DNA of 64,000 nucleotides from an uncultured Armatimonadota bacterium (GCA_903904815.1 CAIVDU010000096.1:18821-82820); one strand, 5' to 3'. Shown: positions 9,496-18,000, counted from the stretch's first letter. Made by a program: numbers and translations. Notes: a model not told the origin generated them from the letters alone.

Positions 9496-9556
9496 TGGGA
9501 CGTCTCGCGCGATAGGATTGAGCGTTTAGGTGTTTTTGCCGTATCCTGAAGGTGAC

Positions 9557-10300
9557 ATGGTGAGAGTTTGTGCCACTGGAATGATTCTCTGTTGTTCGTT
9601 TGGAGCACAGGCGTCTCTACAACAGTCATCACTCGATAGATCCCTGCAAAAAAGCGTGACGGTCCACTTCCGAGAGATCAATGTAGCCGGGATGATGGAC
9701 TTTCTCGCGATGCACGGCATTAATGTCGCAGCCCGAACCAGCGATATTAATCTGCGTGAGCAGATTGCGCTGAACGTGACCGGCGAGACGATGCAAGACG
9801 TCATGCAGGCGATTGCGGGTGCTTTGGGCGCCCATTGGACACGATCGGGACACATCTTCATCCTTGCTCGAACCGCGCCCGTTCCCTCTGCCTTAACTCT
9901 CGCAGGTCCGTTCCGGCGTCATTTTGCAAGCTCAACCGAGCCGAACGAACCAGATTCCGTTTTCGAGCCAGAAGGCGACGTCCCTACCGCCGTCGTAAGC
10001 GATGTAGAAGAACCTTCGGTGAGCCCGAGGGCCATCAGCTCAACAAAGCACTCCTCATTGCTAAGACTTACACCTTCGGGTGAATGGGCGGTCGCCGAAC
10101 AGTGGACAAGCGCCTCCAAGGTCATCGCCCACTCGCTCAAACCGAAGCTCTCTATCCGCCAGCGCAAGCTCCTCGCAGCCAATGGCTCGCTCTCCGTATC
10201 TGACCTTACAGCCTCCCAGGTGGACAGCCTAGGCGACGTCTGGCCGGACGGAAACTATCACGTCGTCTCAAACGGCAAGACCGTCATCATCCGTCGATAG
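9557..10300 (+). CDS. exported STN-domain (secretin/TonB short N-terminal) protein
   Basis: A 247-residue exported protein. ATG at 9557 is preferred over the upstream in-frame GTG because GAAGGTGAC precedes it and a signal peptide follows directly (CATGMILCCSFGAQAS). Residues about 35-100 match the STN pattern seen in secretins and TonB receptors: SVTVHFREINVAGMMDFLA, INVAART, QIALNVTGETMQDVMQAIA, HIFILAR. The C-terminal half is unlike any family I recognise. No secretin barrel follows, so it may be a periplasmic adaptor. It is divergent from the PEP-CTERM gene and 47 bp upstream of a membrane protein on the same strand. Confidence 0.65.
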   Translation: MVRVCATGMILCCSFGAQASLQQSSLDRSLQKSVTVHFREINVAGMMDFLAMHGINVAARTSDINLREQIALNVTGETMQDVMQAIAGALGAHWTRSGHIFILARTAPVPSALTLAGPFRRHFASSTEPNEPDSVFEPEGDVPTAVVSDVEEPSVSPRAISSTKHSSLLRLTPSGEWAVAEQWTSASKVIAHSLKPKLSIRQRKLLAANGSLSVSDLTASQVDSLGDVWPDGNYHVVSNGKTVIIRR

Positions 10301-10347
10301 CTGGGCGATCGCGGTATCCGTGGCACATTTGGGCGACACTTTACGAC

Positions 10348-11730
10348 GTGAATAACCGGGCCCGGGGACGGTACCCTATTGTCTTGAGTGTCACTGCCGA
10401 CCGAAAAACGACCCTCGGATCCAGTTCTTCGGCTCTCGATACTCGGACAATTCTCAAGTTCTATCTTCCGCTAGCCGCATCCTGGGTATTAATGGGAATG
10501 GATGGCCCGGTGAACGTGGGCGTCATCCAGCGACTCCCCCACCCTGAACTTGGAGCGGCGTCCTTCGCCGTGCTCCTCTCACTGTCCATCTGGATCGAGA
10601 GCCCAATCATCGACCTCCTGGCCACCGCAACCACGTTGGCATCCTCGCGAGATCGATATCTTCTACTGAGGCGCTTCGTCGGATCCCTGATCCTCTGGGT
10701 CACCGCCGCGCATGCGATGGTGAGTGCCACTCCGCTGTACTGGACGGTTACCGAGCGGGTGATGGGGTTGCCACACGAACTGGCCGTAAGTGTTCGGCCG
10801 GCGCTGATTATCCTCATTCCGTGGAGCGGGCTCATCGGCTGGAGACGGACCCACCAGGGGGTCATGATCCGCAACGGCCTCACCAAAGCGATCGGCTTTG
10901 GCACCGGACTGCGGGGAATTGCCCTGGTTGTCGTGGCATTCGGAATGTTGGAATTGGAACCACAGATTTCAAGCCCGATCATCGCCTCGCTATCACTGAT
11001 CGCTTCCGTCGCTGTGGAAGCCGTCTTTATCCATTTCGTCAGCCAATCCGCGATCCGGTCACTGCCGCTGAAGAGTTCAGAGGAGCCTTTGACCACCCGC
11101 CGCCTGATCGCGTTTCACTTCCCCTTAACGGCGACGACGATGATCAACCTACTCGTCGGCCCGCTGGTGGCGGCCGGACTTGCGAGGACTCACGATCCCA
11201 TTCGCGCGCTAGCCGCCTACCAGGTCGCTTCGGCCTTCTTCTTCCTCTTCCGAATGATCACGTTCTGCATCCCCGAGGTCGTCATCACGCTCGGAAAGGA
11301 CGCGCAAAGCATTCAGGCGCTTAAGCGATTCTCGCTCAATATCGGGGCACTCGGATCGGGAGCGATGGTCCTAATGGCAGTGTCTGGCCTCGATCGCTTT
11401 CTCTTCGGAACCGTGCTCCACGCGCCTCCGAACATCGTGCAACTCGCTCATCTGACGTTCTTCGGCTGCGCAGCGCTGCCGATCATCGACGCTGCCCAAT
11501 CGTACGTCCGTGGAGTACTCACCGCTCAGTTCCGAACCACGTCGCGCCTCGTCGCTGTCGGCGCCGCCCTTGCCGGACTAGGTTTAGCGCTCGTCATGGG
11601 GGTTGTGCTTGCTTGGCCTGGGTTTGTGATTGTGGGTTCTGCTATTACGGCCTCACTGGCCTGTGAACTGCTCGTGCTGGTCGTCGCGGTGAGGCGGCCG
11701 ATGCCCGCTGGTCTCGCGACGGGAACCTAA
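10348..11730 (+). CDS. polytopic membrane protein, MOP/MATE-superfamily-like (ANKH-like) transporter
   Basis: About 460 residues with roughly 12 hydrophobic segments and a two-half organisation typical of MOP-superfamily flippases and transporters. Each half begins with a pattern of the kind ILKFYLPLAASWVLMGMDGPV and RLIAFHFPLTATTMINLLVGP, the latter followed by ARTHDPIRALAAYQVA, reminiscent of MATE and of progressive-ankylosis (ANKH-like) proteins. The substrate is unknown. The start is uncertain: GTG at 10348 or TTG at 10384, neither with a strong ribosome site. It may be co-transcribed with the STN gene. Confidence 0.7.
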   Translation: MNNRARGRYPIVLSVTADRKTTLGSSSSALDTRTILKFYLPLAASWVLMGMDGPVNVGVIQRLPHPELGAASFAVLLSLSIWIESPIIDLLATATTLASSRDRYLLLRRFVGSLILWVTAAHAMVSATPLYWTVTERVMGLPHELAVSVRPALIILIPWSGLIGWRRTHQGVMIRNGLTKAIGFGTGLRGIALVVVAFGMLELEPQISSPIIASLSLIASVAVEAVFIHFVSQSAIRSLPLKSSEEPLTTRRLIAFHFPLTATTMINLLVGPLVAAGLARTHDPIRALAAYQVASAFFFLFRMITFCIPEVVITLGKDAQSIQALKRFSLNIGALGSGAMVLMAVSGLDRFLFGTVLHAPPNIVQLAHLTFFGCAALPIIDAAQSYVRGVLTAQFRTTSRLVAVGAALAGLGLALVMGVVLAWPGFVIVGSAITASLACELLVLVVAVRRPMPAGLATGT

Positions 11731-11802
11731 TCAGTCGCCCCTAGTCCGACTCCCTTAGAGGGCGCCGTGGGGAGACTCTGGCGCCGTTCGAAGGGAAAAT
11801 AA

Positions 11803-12525
11803 ATGTCAACAGTTTTCGCATCTTTCACAGACTTGGAGTCCGCGCAAAAAGCGGTCGGGGCGCTTCTTGACCATGGGGCAACGCCTGCAGACGTCAGTCT
11901 CGTGGCAAACGAACCCACCGGAACTTGGCGAAGCCATGGCGCGGTAATCAATGCGTCCGAGGCAGAAGTCCAGGCCAAGACCGGTATCACGACGACGACG
12001 GCTGGGGATGCAGTGATCGGCGCCGCCAAGGGTGGAGTCGTGGGGGTTGGGGTTGGCATACTTGCCGCCCTTGCCTGCCTTATGATTCCAGGTGTCGGAT
12101 TGGTGCTTGGCGGTGGAGCACTTGCAACCGCAATCGCGGGGGGAGTGGGCGTTGCAGCAGCCGGAGCGGCCACCGGCGGTATTGCCGGATACCTTGATGA
12201 CCAAGGAATGGGACCTGAGGTCACCACGCGGTACGCGACCGCGTTCGCCCTTGGGAGCACGGTTGTCTCTGTCGAAGTGCCTACGGGCAATTTGCCACCG
12301 GGCTTCGCTGAACAGATGTTGGCGAAATATGGAGCAACCGATGTTGGAACGTATCACTCCACCAAGGTGCTGATGGACGATGAAACGCTCATGATTCCGG
12401 CTCCCGTGCAATCGGTCACCGTCGATGAGTTAGGCGCCGCCCAGGTTCTCTCGAACGCGGTGGTCGTTGATCCGAGTCCGGTGCTGAGCGTTGAAGGTGA
12501 CACGGAAATCGTGAAAATGCTCTAG
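11803..12525 (+). CDS. glycine-zipper membrane-associated stress-type protein
   Basis: A 240-residue protein with a good ribosome site (GAAGGG, 7 bases before ATG). The N-terminus, VFASFTDLESAQKAVGALLDHGATPADVSLV, resembles the ferredoxin-like general-stress (GSP17M/YflT-like) domain. A long Gly/Ala-rich hydrophobic core at about 65-130 (GAAKGGVVGVGVGILAALA, GGGALATAIAGGVGVAAAGA) looks like glycine-zipper membrane hairpins. A second copy of the alpha/beta pattern follows (VVSVEVPTGNLPPGFAEQMLAKYGATDV). Similar proteins are often described as osmotic or envelope stress proteins; the exact role is unknown. A hairpin terminator follows. Confidence 0.72.
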   Translation: MSTVFASFTDLESAQKAVGALLDHGATPADVSLVANEPTGTWRSHGAVINASEAEVQAKTGITTTTAGDAVIGAAKGGVVGVGVGILAALACLMIPGVGLVLGGGALATAIAGGVGVAAAGAATGGIAGYLDDQGMGPEVTTRYATAFALGSTVVSVEVPTGNLPPGFAEQMLAKYGATDVGTYHSTKVLMDDETLMIPAPVQSVTVDELGAAQVLSNAVVVDPSPVLSVEGDTEIVKML

Positions 12526-12545
12526 AAATAGAGCACGAATGGCGA

Positions 12546-12588
12546 GGTTTGTCTTCCATATGAAAATCAATGGAAGGCAAACCGTTTT
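12546..12588 (+). terminator. Rho-independent terminator after the glycine-zipper gene
   Basis: A 14-bp stem (12546-12559 with 12570-12583, one T-G pair) and 10-base loop followed by GTTTTGG, beginning 21 bp after the stop codon. Confidence 0.65.
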
Positions 12589-12644
12589 GGGAACACGGAT
12601 TTCGAAAAAGGCGTGTTATAACGAGGTCGGAGGGAAACAAATAG

Positions 12645-12995
12645 ATGAACCAAACTACGGAGCGACACCCAAAAACTCGTGGACTGGGTGAAGTGGTTGA
12701 ACGCCCCTTCATTCGGATCGTCTACCAGAGCGGATTTCCGCAGGACGTCGGTGTGAACGGTTGCCGAGTCGAAGACGTGATCCAAGCCGCATTGGATCGA
12801 ATCCAGCAGTACCAAAGCGGTTCACTCGCTTGCGAGGAGAACCGTGCGGCGATTCGCTACCTGAACGCAGCACGACAGTCGCTCGACGATCGCATCCATC
12901 GGCGACAGGAGCAAGGTGTGTTGAACACTCTCATCAAGCACGAGACGGTGCGAACCGAAGATGAGGATCACGACTTCTCGGCCACGGGCGCCTAG
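12645..12995 (+). CDS. small conserved protein, helical-hairpin family resembling Acb2/Tad1-type proteins
   Basis: A 116-residue soluble protein, with GGAGG 11 bases before the ATG. The centre reads VYQSGFPQDVGVNGCRVEDVIQAALDRIQQYQSG, then CEENRAAIRYLNAARQSLDDRIHRRQEQGV. This matches a small bacterial and phage family with the pattern FQ.G...E.GVNG...ED......RL..FQ.G...C.EN..AL..L..AL..L..R...R..RGVEGT. Its second half is, to my recollection, related to the hairpin domain of Acb2 and Tad1, phage proteins that bind cyclic nucleotides. That relation is tentative. It stands alone between a terminator and gyrA, with no phage gene in sight. Confidence 0.62.
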   Translation: MNQTTERHPKTRGLGEVVERPFIRIVYQSGFPQDVGVNGCRVEDVIQAALDRIQQYQSGSLACEENRAAIRYLNAARQSLDDRIHRRQEQGVLNTLIKHETVRTEDEDHDFSATGA

Positions 12996-13149
12996 TTGCG
13001 CGATGTTGCCCTAAGGTGCGTATAGGGACAGGGTCCAGAGGGACCCAGCGTTCCTTAAGGGCATACAGGCCTTATAACGGGTAAACTTCGGTCCAACTTG
13101 CCGGTTCTGCAGCACCGAAATGTGCTGCCCGGCCGTCTGGAAAATACCC

Positions 13150-15642
13150 GTGGCAGAAAATCCAAACTTTACCGTCGTAAATGTCGACGAGGAGCTCGGG
13201 CGCTCTTATGTGAATTACGCGATGTCCGTAATCATCGCGCGCGCCCTCCCCGATGTTCGTGACGGCCTTAAGCCCGTCCAACGCCGCATCCTGTATGCGA
13301 TGCGGATGCTGAACAACACCGCGGATAGCGGCCACATCAAGTGCGCCAAGGTTACCGGCCAAACCTCGGGTGACTACCACCCACACGGAGACCAGGTTAT
13401 CTACCCGACTCTCGTGCGAATGGCCCAGTCCTGGAGTCTGCGTTATCCGCTGATCGATGGCCAGGGCAACTTTGGTTCTATTGACGGAGACAGCCCAGCC
13501 GCCCAGCGATATACAGAGTGCCGCCTCATGCCTCTGGCCATGGAACTCATGGAGGACTTGGACCGAGAGACGGTCGACTGGGTCGATAACTACTCCACCA
13601 CGCTTCTAGAGCCGACGGTTTTACCTGGCAAGTTCCCGAACCTGATCTGCAACGGCAGTCAAGGGATCGCGGTCGGAATGGCGACCAACCTGCCGCCGCA
13701 CAACTTGACGGAAGTTTGCAACGCGATCATTCTTCGGTTGGATCGACCGGATTCGACCCTTGATGAGGTGATGGAGCTGCTCCCGGGCCCTGACTTCCCC
13801 ACTTATGGAATGATCATGGGCACCAAGGGAATTCGAAGCGCCTATGAATCGGGCCGAGGCTCGATCATCATGCAGGCCAAGACGATGATCGAACCCGGTG
13901 ACTCCGGAAAATCGGTCATCGTAGTTACCGAAATTCCCTACCAGGTCACCAAAGAGAACCTTGTCAAGGCGATTGCCGCCCTCGCGAAGGAGCGAAGATT
14001 CGACGGCATCCTCAACGTCCAGGACTACTCGGACAAACGGGGAATGCGAATCGAGATCGAGATTCGCCGAGACGTCAACCCCAACAAGGCCCTGAACTAC
14101 CTTCTCAAGCACACGAACTTGAGAACGACGTTCGGCGCCATCATGCTGGGCCTCGTCGACCTTGCTCCCCGAACCTGCGCACTCCTCGTCATCCTCGACG
14201 AGTACCTCCGGCACCGACGGAACGTGATCGAGCGACGAACCCGGTACGAGCTTTACCAGGCACTCCAAGATCTCCACCTCAATGAAGGCTATCAGATTGC
14301 CAGGGCCAACCTCGACGCGATCATCGCGCTGATCCGAGCAAGTGAGGACCCGGCCAACGCCCGAGTTGGACTGGTTCGAAACTTCTCGATGACCGTCCTG
14401 CAGGCCAATGCGGTGCTGAACATGCCGCTCCGCCAGCTCACCCGACTGCAACAGCTTGACCTGGAAACCAAGTTCAAGGATGCCGCCCTGAAGGTTCAGA
14501 ACCTGATGGACATCTTGAACGACACCGTGCGACTCAACAAGGTCATGCGGGACGAGCTGATCTACCTGCGAGACAAGTTTGGCGACGAGCGACGAACCAA
14601 GATCGTGGCTCGAGAAGCCGGCGACTTTTCGGTCGAGGATCTGATACCCGAAGAAGAAGCGGTGATCTCCATCTCGCGTGACGGCTACATCAAGCGCGTC
14701 AACATCGAGGCTTACCGACAGCAGAAGCGCGGCGGAAAGGGCGTCAACAACACCCTGAAGGGCGACGATGAACCGGCGCACCTGTTCCAGGTGAACACCC
14801 ACCACACGATCCTGTTCTTCACGGACCGTGGGCGTGTGTACAAGCTCAAAGCTTACGAAATTCCGGAGAGTGGCCGCTATGCCAAGGGCATGCCGGTTAT
14901 CAACTACATCAACATTGTGGGCGGCGAGCGCGTCACCGCGACGGTGAGTGTGAAGGATCTCAACACGGACGGATTCCTCACGATGATCACTCGGGGAACC
15001 GGCGAGAAGAGACACGCAGAGATCAAGCGAACGCCGCTTAAGGAGTTCGTGAACCTGCGAAACAACGGCCTCATCGCTTTCGACATCGAAGAAGGCGACG
15101 AACTCGGTTGGGCGCTACGAACGCGTGGCACCGATGACCTCATCCTCGTCACGCACGAGGGTCAGAGCATTCGGTTCAACGAGACCGAGGCAACTTCGAG
15201 ATCGCGAGCCGCTGGTGGAGTCAGAGCAATCTCCTTCAAGGAAGACAATCGAGCAGACCATCTGGTTGCGGCAGCCGTCGTGGACGAAAGCTACACCGTC
15301 CTGGTGGTCAGCGAGAACGGTTTCGGCAAGCGCACTCCGATCTCTGACTATCGTGTGCAGGGACGCGGTGGTAGCGGCATCCTTACCATGAACTGCACGG
15401 AAAAGACCGGCAAGATCATGGGGGCCGAGATGGTCGAGGAAGATGACCGCCTCTTGGTCATGACCACGAAGGGTAAGGGAATCCGACTCAAGGTGAAGGA
15501 AATCCGAACCACTGGACGCGTCGCTCAGGGCGTGAAACTCATCGATCTCGCGGGTGGTGACAGCGTGCGATCCATCGCGAGGATCGTCAAGGGCACCGAC
15601 GACGGAGAGCTAGAAGTGTCCGAAGAAGATACCGAAGAGTAA
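13150..15642 (+). CDS. gyrA: DNA gyrase subunit A
   Basis: Type II topoisomerase breakage-rejoining subunit, acting with GyrB to introduce negative supercoils. GTG at 13150 gives the usual short N-terminus (VAENPNFTVVNVDEELGRSYVNYAMSV is standard); an earlier in-frame start would add ten unlike residues. The winged-helix and tower domains run to about 490. The active-site Tyr is in AAQRYTECRL. The C-terminal beta-pinwheel contains the GyrA box QKRGGKG, which distinguishes it from ParC. At the positions of E. coli Ser83 and Asp87 it has Gln and Pro (HPHGDQVIYPTLVRM). The tail is acidic. It is followed by a strong terminator. Confidence 0.97.
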   Translation: MAENPNFTVVNVDEELGRSYVNYAMSVIIARALPDVRDGLKPVQRRILYAMRMLNNTADSGHIKCAKVTGQTSGDYHPHGDQVIYPTLVRMAQSWSLRYPLIDGQGNFGSIDGDSPAAQRYTECRLMPLAMELMEDLDRETVDWVDNYSTTLLEPTVLPGKFPNLICNGSQGIAVGMATNLPPHNLTEVCNAIILRLDRPDSTLDEVMELLPGPDFPTYGMIMGTKGIRSAYESGRGSIIMQAKTMIEPGDSGKSVIVVTEIPYQVTKENLVKAIAALAKERRFDGILNVQDYSDKRGMRIEIEIRRDVNPNKALNYLLKHTNLRTTFGAIMLGLVDLAPRTCALLVILDEYLRHRRNVIERRTRYELYQALQDLHLNEGYQIARANLDAIIALIRASEDPANARVGLVRNFSMTVLQANAVLNMPLRQLTRLQQLDLETKFKDAALKVQNLMDILNDTVRLNKVMRDELIYLRDKFGDERRTKIVAREAGDFSVEDLIPEEEAVISISRDGYIKRVNIEAYRQQKRGGKGVNNTLKGDDEPAHLFQVNTHHTILFFTDRGRVYKLKAYEIPESGRYAKGMPVINYINIVGGERVTATVSVKDLNTDGFLTMITRGTGEKRHAEIKRTPLKEFVNLRNNGLIAFDIEEGDELGWALRTRGTDDLILVTHEGQSIRFNETEATSRSRAAGGVRAISFKEDNRADHLVAAAVVDESYTVLVVSENGFGKRTPISDYRVQGRGGSGILTMNCTEKTGKIMGAEMVEEDDRLLVMTTKGKGIRLKVKEIRTTGRVAQGVKLIDLAGGDSVRSIARIVKGTDDGELEVSEEDTEE

Positions 15643-15664
15643 CGATTACTCCGTCGTGATTGAT

Positions 15665-15700
15665 AAAGGCCCGCACTTTTTGAGTGCGGGCCTTTTCTTT
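15665..15700 (+). terminator. Rho-independent terminator of gyrA
   Basis: A 13-bp perfect stem (15665-15677 with 15683-15695) with loop TTTTG, followed by TTTTCTTT-type sequence, 22 bp after the gyrA stop codon. Confidence 0.92.
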
Positions 15701-15931
15701 ACGTCCTAAGTTCGCTCTTCGTGACGCAGAAAGCGAAACTCGCCGAAAGCCAAGCAAGATCTTCCAACGGAAGAACTAACTCGAAACATATCACGTCGCC
15801 GAAAAAAGGACACACCTACGGATCTAGTCAAATTACCGAATTCCTAAATCTTCATATCCTATTCATGTTATCCGTGTTTCATGGACACGTCCTTCGAACA
15901 ATCAGGACAGCGGAGTGAAAGGAGAGAAGCT

Positions 15932-16192
15932 ATGGACCATGCATTTACACTCATCGAAGTGCTACTAGTCATCGCGAGTCTTGCCATTTTAGGTTCGCAC
16001 CTATTCCGGTTGTTCACCCAAGGTAAACGCGCCACAAATGGTGCGACTCATCTTCGTAACTTAAAGGGGGTATCGCTTGCAATCATCCAATACGGTAATG
16101 AGTACGGCGATTCCTTCTCACTTCCTGTTCGCGAAGAATCGCTTACTTCGCTGCATCCAGTCCATCCTACGTCCTCGGGCGTAACACTCTGA
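15932..16192 (+). CDS. short type II/IV pseudopilin-like protein
   Basis: An 86-residue protein with a class III (prepilin) leader. ATG at 15932 has AAAGGAGAG 7 bases upstream. The leader is only MDHA, followed by FTLIEVLLVIASLAIL, the conserved Glu5 and membrane helix of pilins. The residue before the cleavage point is Ala rather than the usual Gly. After the helix comes GKRATNGATHLRNLKGVSLAIIQYGNEYG, which resembles the start of the DUF1559 pseudopilins common in Planctomycetes and Armatimonadetes. The usual 200-300-residue C-terminal part is missing, so it may be a remnant or a minor short pilin. Confidence 0.65.
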   Translation: MDHAFTLIEVLLVIASLAILGSHLFRLFTQGKRATNGATHLRNLKGVSLAIIQYGNEYGDSFSLPVREESLTSLHPVHPTSSGVTL

Positions 16193-16315
16193 TCGGAATT
16201 CGGGTGGCCCTCTGATTAGGGTCGCTCTTCAGACTGTCTTCAGGTGACGGCGGAATAATCACCTAATCGAAAGCGACGCCGCCGTCATGAATGACCAAAA
16301 CGTGAGGAAAACCAT

Positions 16316-17023
16316 ATGAAGGTTCTTATCGTCGAAGACGATCCTGAGATCTCGTCCTTCATTCGTGAAGGACTCGATGACGCTGGCTTCTATACAACGG
16401 TCTCGCGAGATGCCGAGCGTGCCTACCGACTGAGCGAGAAGGGGCTCTACTCTATCATCTTGCTCGATGTTACGCTGCCGAATGTCGATGGCATGACGCT
16501 TTGTCGCAACCTAAGATCTGCCGGCATCAACATACCCATCATGATGTTGGGTCCGAATGCGACCGTCCGTGATCGCGTCATGGGGCTGGAAGCGGGAGCT
16601 GACGACTTCTTGAGCAAGCCCTTTGATTTTAACGAATTGTTAGCGAGAGTTCGTGCTCTACTTAGACGAGATCACTCACGTAAGCAATCGTTGATTCAGA
16701 TCGACGATCTTGAAGTAGACACGATTGCCCGACGAGTAAAACGGTCGGGTGAAGAGATACCTCTTACGGCCCGAGAATACACACTTCTGGAAGCGTTGGT
16801 GACCCACGCAGGACAGACACTTAGTCGCAGCGAAATCATGACGAAGGTTTGGGTCGATGATCAGAGTGTCTCGAACACCGTGGACGTCTACATAAAGAAG
16901 CTTCGGCGAAAACTCGATGGAAACGCTGAACGACCCCTGATTAGGACGATCTACGGGATGGGATATATGGTTCGAAACGACGAGTTCGGAATGCCCCAGG
17001 AGCACGACGAACCGGCCGCCTGA
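16316..17023 (+). CDS. OmpR/PhoB-type response regulator, orphan
   Basis: A 235-residue two-component regulator. The receiver domain (1-120) has the acidic pair EDD at 7-9, the phosphoryl-acceptor Asp in LLDVTLP at about 51, and Lys in LSKPFD. The usual Thr/Ser switch residue is missing: the strand reads IMMLGPNA where the family has I.MLTA. The C-terminal winged helix is intact (LTAREYTLLEALVTHAGQTLSRSEIM, VDVYIKKLRRKLD, IRTIYGMGYM). No histidine kinase is adjacent. An upstream hairpin of the kind ACTGTCTTCAGG lies in the 120-bp leader but is weak. Its neighbour is a repeat protein of unknown role. Confidence 0.93.
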   Translation: MKVLIVEDDPEISSFIREGLDDAGFYTTVSRDAERAYRLSEKGLYSIILLDVTLPNVDGMTLCRNLRSAGINIPIMMLGPNATVRDRVMGLEAGADDFLSKPFDFNELLARVRALLRRDHSRKQSLIQIDDLEVDTIARRVKRSGEEIPLTAREYTLLEALVTHAGQTLSRSEIMTKVWVDDQSVSNTVDVYIKKLRRKLDGNAERPLIRTIYGMGYMVRNDEFGMPQEHDEPAA

Positions 17024-17192
17024 GCCCAACAGTTCAATCCTCGCCATGCTTGTCCTGAGGGACGTCAGTCCAAGATCGATTGGCATGAACGGATGATGAA
17101 CAATCGAGGCCCAAGCGTTGCCGATCGGCTCTCACCTCCCGAAGTTCTTCTTGTGGGCCAGCGTTTTTACGGTGGCCTCCGAGGAGAAGCAC

Positions 17193-17927
17193 ATGTCGAT
17201 AAGCACAATCAGTTCGGGGAGTTCCTACGCGACCTCAGACGACTTCGAGTCAAAGAAGAAGTCGTTTGAAGCTTTAGGGAAGGCCCTTCAATCGGGTGAC
17301 GTTGCTGGAGCTCAAGCGGATCTAGCCGCCCTTCAGAAAGGAACGAACCAGTCCGCCAGCAGTTCAACGAGTCCGGGCGCTGGGCACACCAACGGTGCGT
17401 CAAGCGACTTCCAGACGCTCGCGGCAGACATTCAGTCAGGAGACCTTTCGGGTGCGCAGAAGGCCTACTCAAGCATTCAGAAGACCATCTCCCAAAATGC
17501 CAAAGGGGGTCCCGGTGGTCTAGGAGGTCCAGGAGGTCCAGGTGGACCGGGTGGACCGGGTGGCCCAAGCCAAGAAGTCCAAAAAGACTTTGAGACGCTC
17601 TCGAGTGCCTTAAGTTCAGGAGATCTTACAACGGCAAAAACCGCCTTTGCAGATATCCAAAAGAACATGCCGCAACAATCTCCGGATGCTTCAAATTCGA
17701 GCAGTTCAAGTTCTAGCAGCTCTGCCACAAACGGCGCCCAGAAAGACTTCGAGGCCCTTTCCACCGCCCTCAGCTCGGGTGATCTTAAAGCAGCGCAAAG
17801 CGCCTTTTCGACCATTCGGTCCCACATGCACGCTCAACAAGGCAGCGATCAGAGCGATTCGGGCGGTTCGTCCAACGCGTCAGGTTCGTCGATCACAATC
17901 GGCGGCACGCTGAATATCAGCGCCTAG
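17193..17927 (+). CDS. repeat protein with three helical units and a Gly-Pro collagen-like linker
   Basis: A 244-residue low-complexity protein of unknown function. ATG at 17193 is chosen because GGAGAAG precedes it. Four imperfect copies of a helix pair of the form DF..L..AL.SGDL..A..AF..I are seen (FEALGKALQSGDVAGAQADL; FQTLAADIQSGDLSGAQKAY; FETLSSALSSGDLTTAKTAF; FEALSTALSSGDLKAAQSAF). They are separated by Ser-rich linkers and one stretch of Gly-Gly-Pro triplets. The tail ends SSITIGGTLNISA. There is no signal peptide. It may be a structural or secreted scaffold; related repeat proteins occur in Acidobacteria. Confidence 0.75.
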   Translation: MSISTISSGSSYATSDDFESKKKSFEALGKALQSGDVAGAQADLAALQKGTNQSASSSTSPGAGHTNGASSDFQTLAADIQSGDLSGAQKAYSSIQKTISQNAKGGPGGLGGPGGPGGPGGPGGPSQEVQKDFETLSSALSSGDLTTAKTAFADIQKNMPQQSPDASNSSSSSSSSSATNGAQKDFEALSTALSSGDLKAAQSAFSTIRSHMHAQQGSDQSDSGGSSNASGSSITIGGTLNISA

Positions 17928-17969
17928 CCGGAGGATAGGCGCCCGTCCCACATGCCCTGTTACCCGCCC

Positions 17970-17992
17970 GGCCCTCTTTTTTTGAGAGGGCC
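17970..17992. terminator. weak hairpin between convergent genes
   Basis: An 8-bp stem (GGCCCTCT with AGAGGGCC) around a T-rich loop, lying between the repeat-protein gene and the convergent deacylase gene. No T-tract follows on either side, so its strength is uncertain. Confidence 0.4.
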
Positions 17993-18000
17993 CACGCTAG

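Noticed and set aside
12526..12644. A prophage or anti-defence island around the Acb2-like gene
   Set aside because: The neighbours are a stress-type protein and gyrA; no integrase, capsid or att-like repeat is visible.
13621..15015. 464-codon open frame on the minus strand opposite gyrA
   Set aside because: It is the antisense shadow of a highly biased gyrA reading frame; composition (Val/Asp/His-rich, no motifs) and lack of a ribosome site argue against coding.
15721..15918. 65-codon ORF between the gyrA terminator and the pseudopilin
   Set aside because: No ribosome site, atypical composition (Lys/Ser/His-rich) for this genome, no motif.
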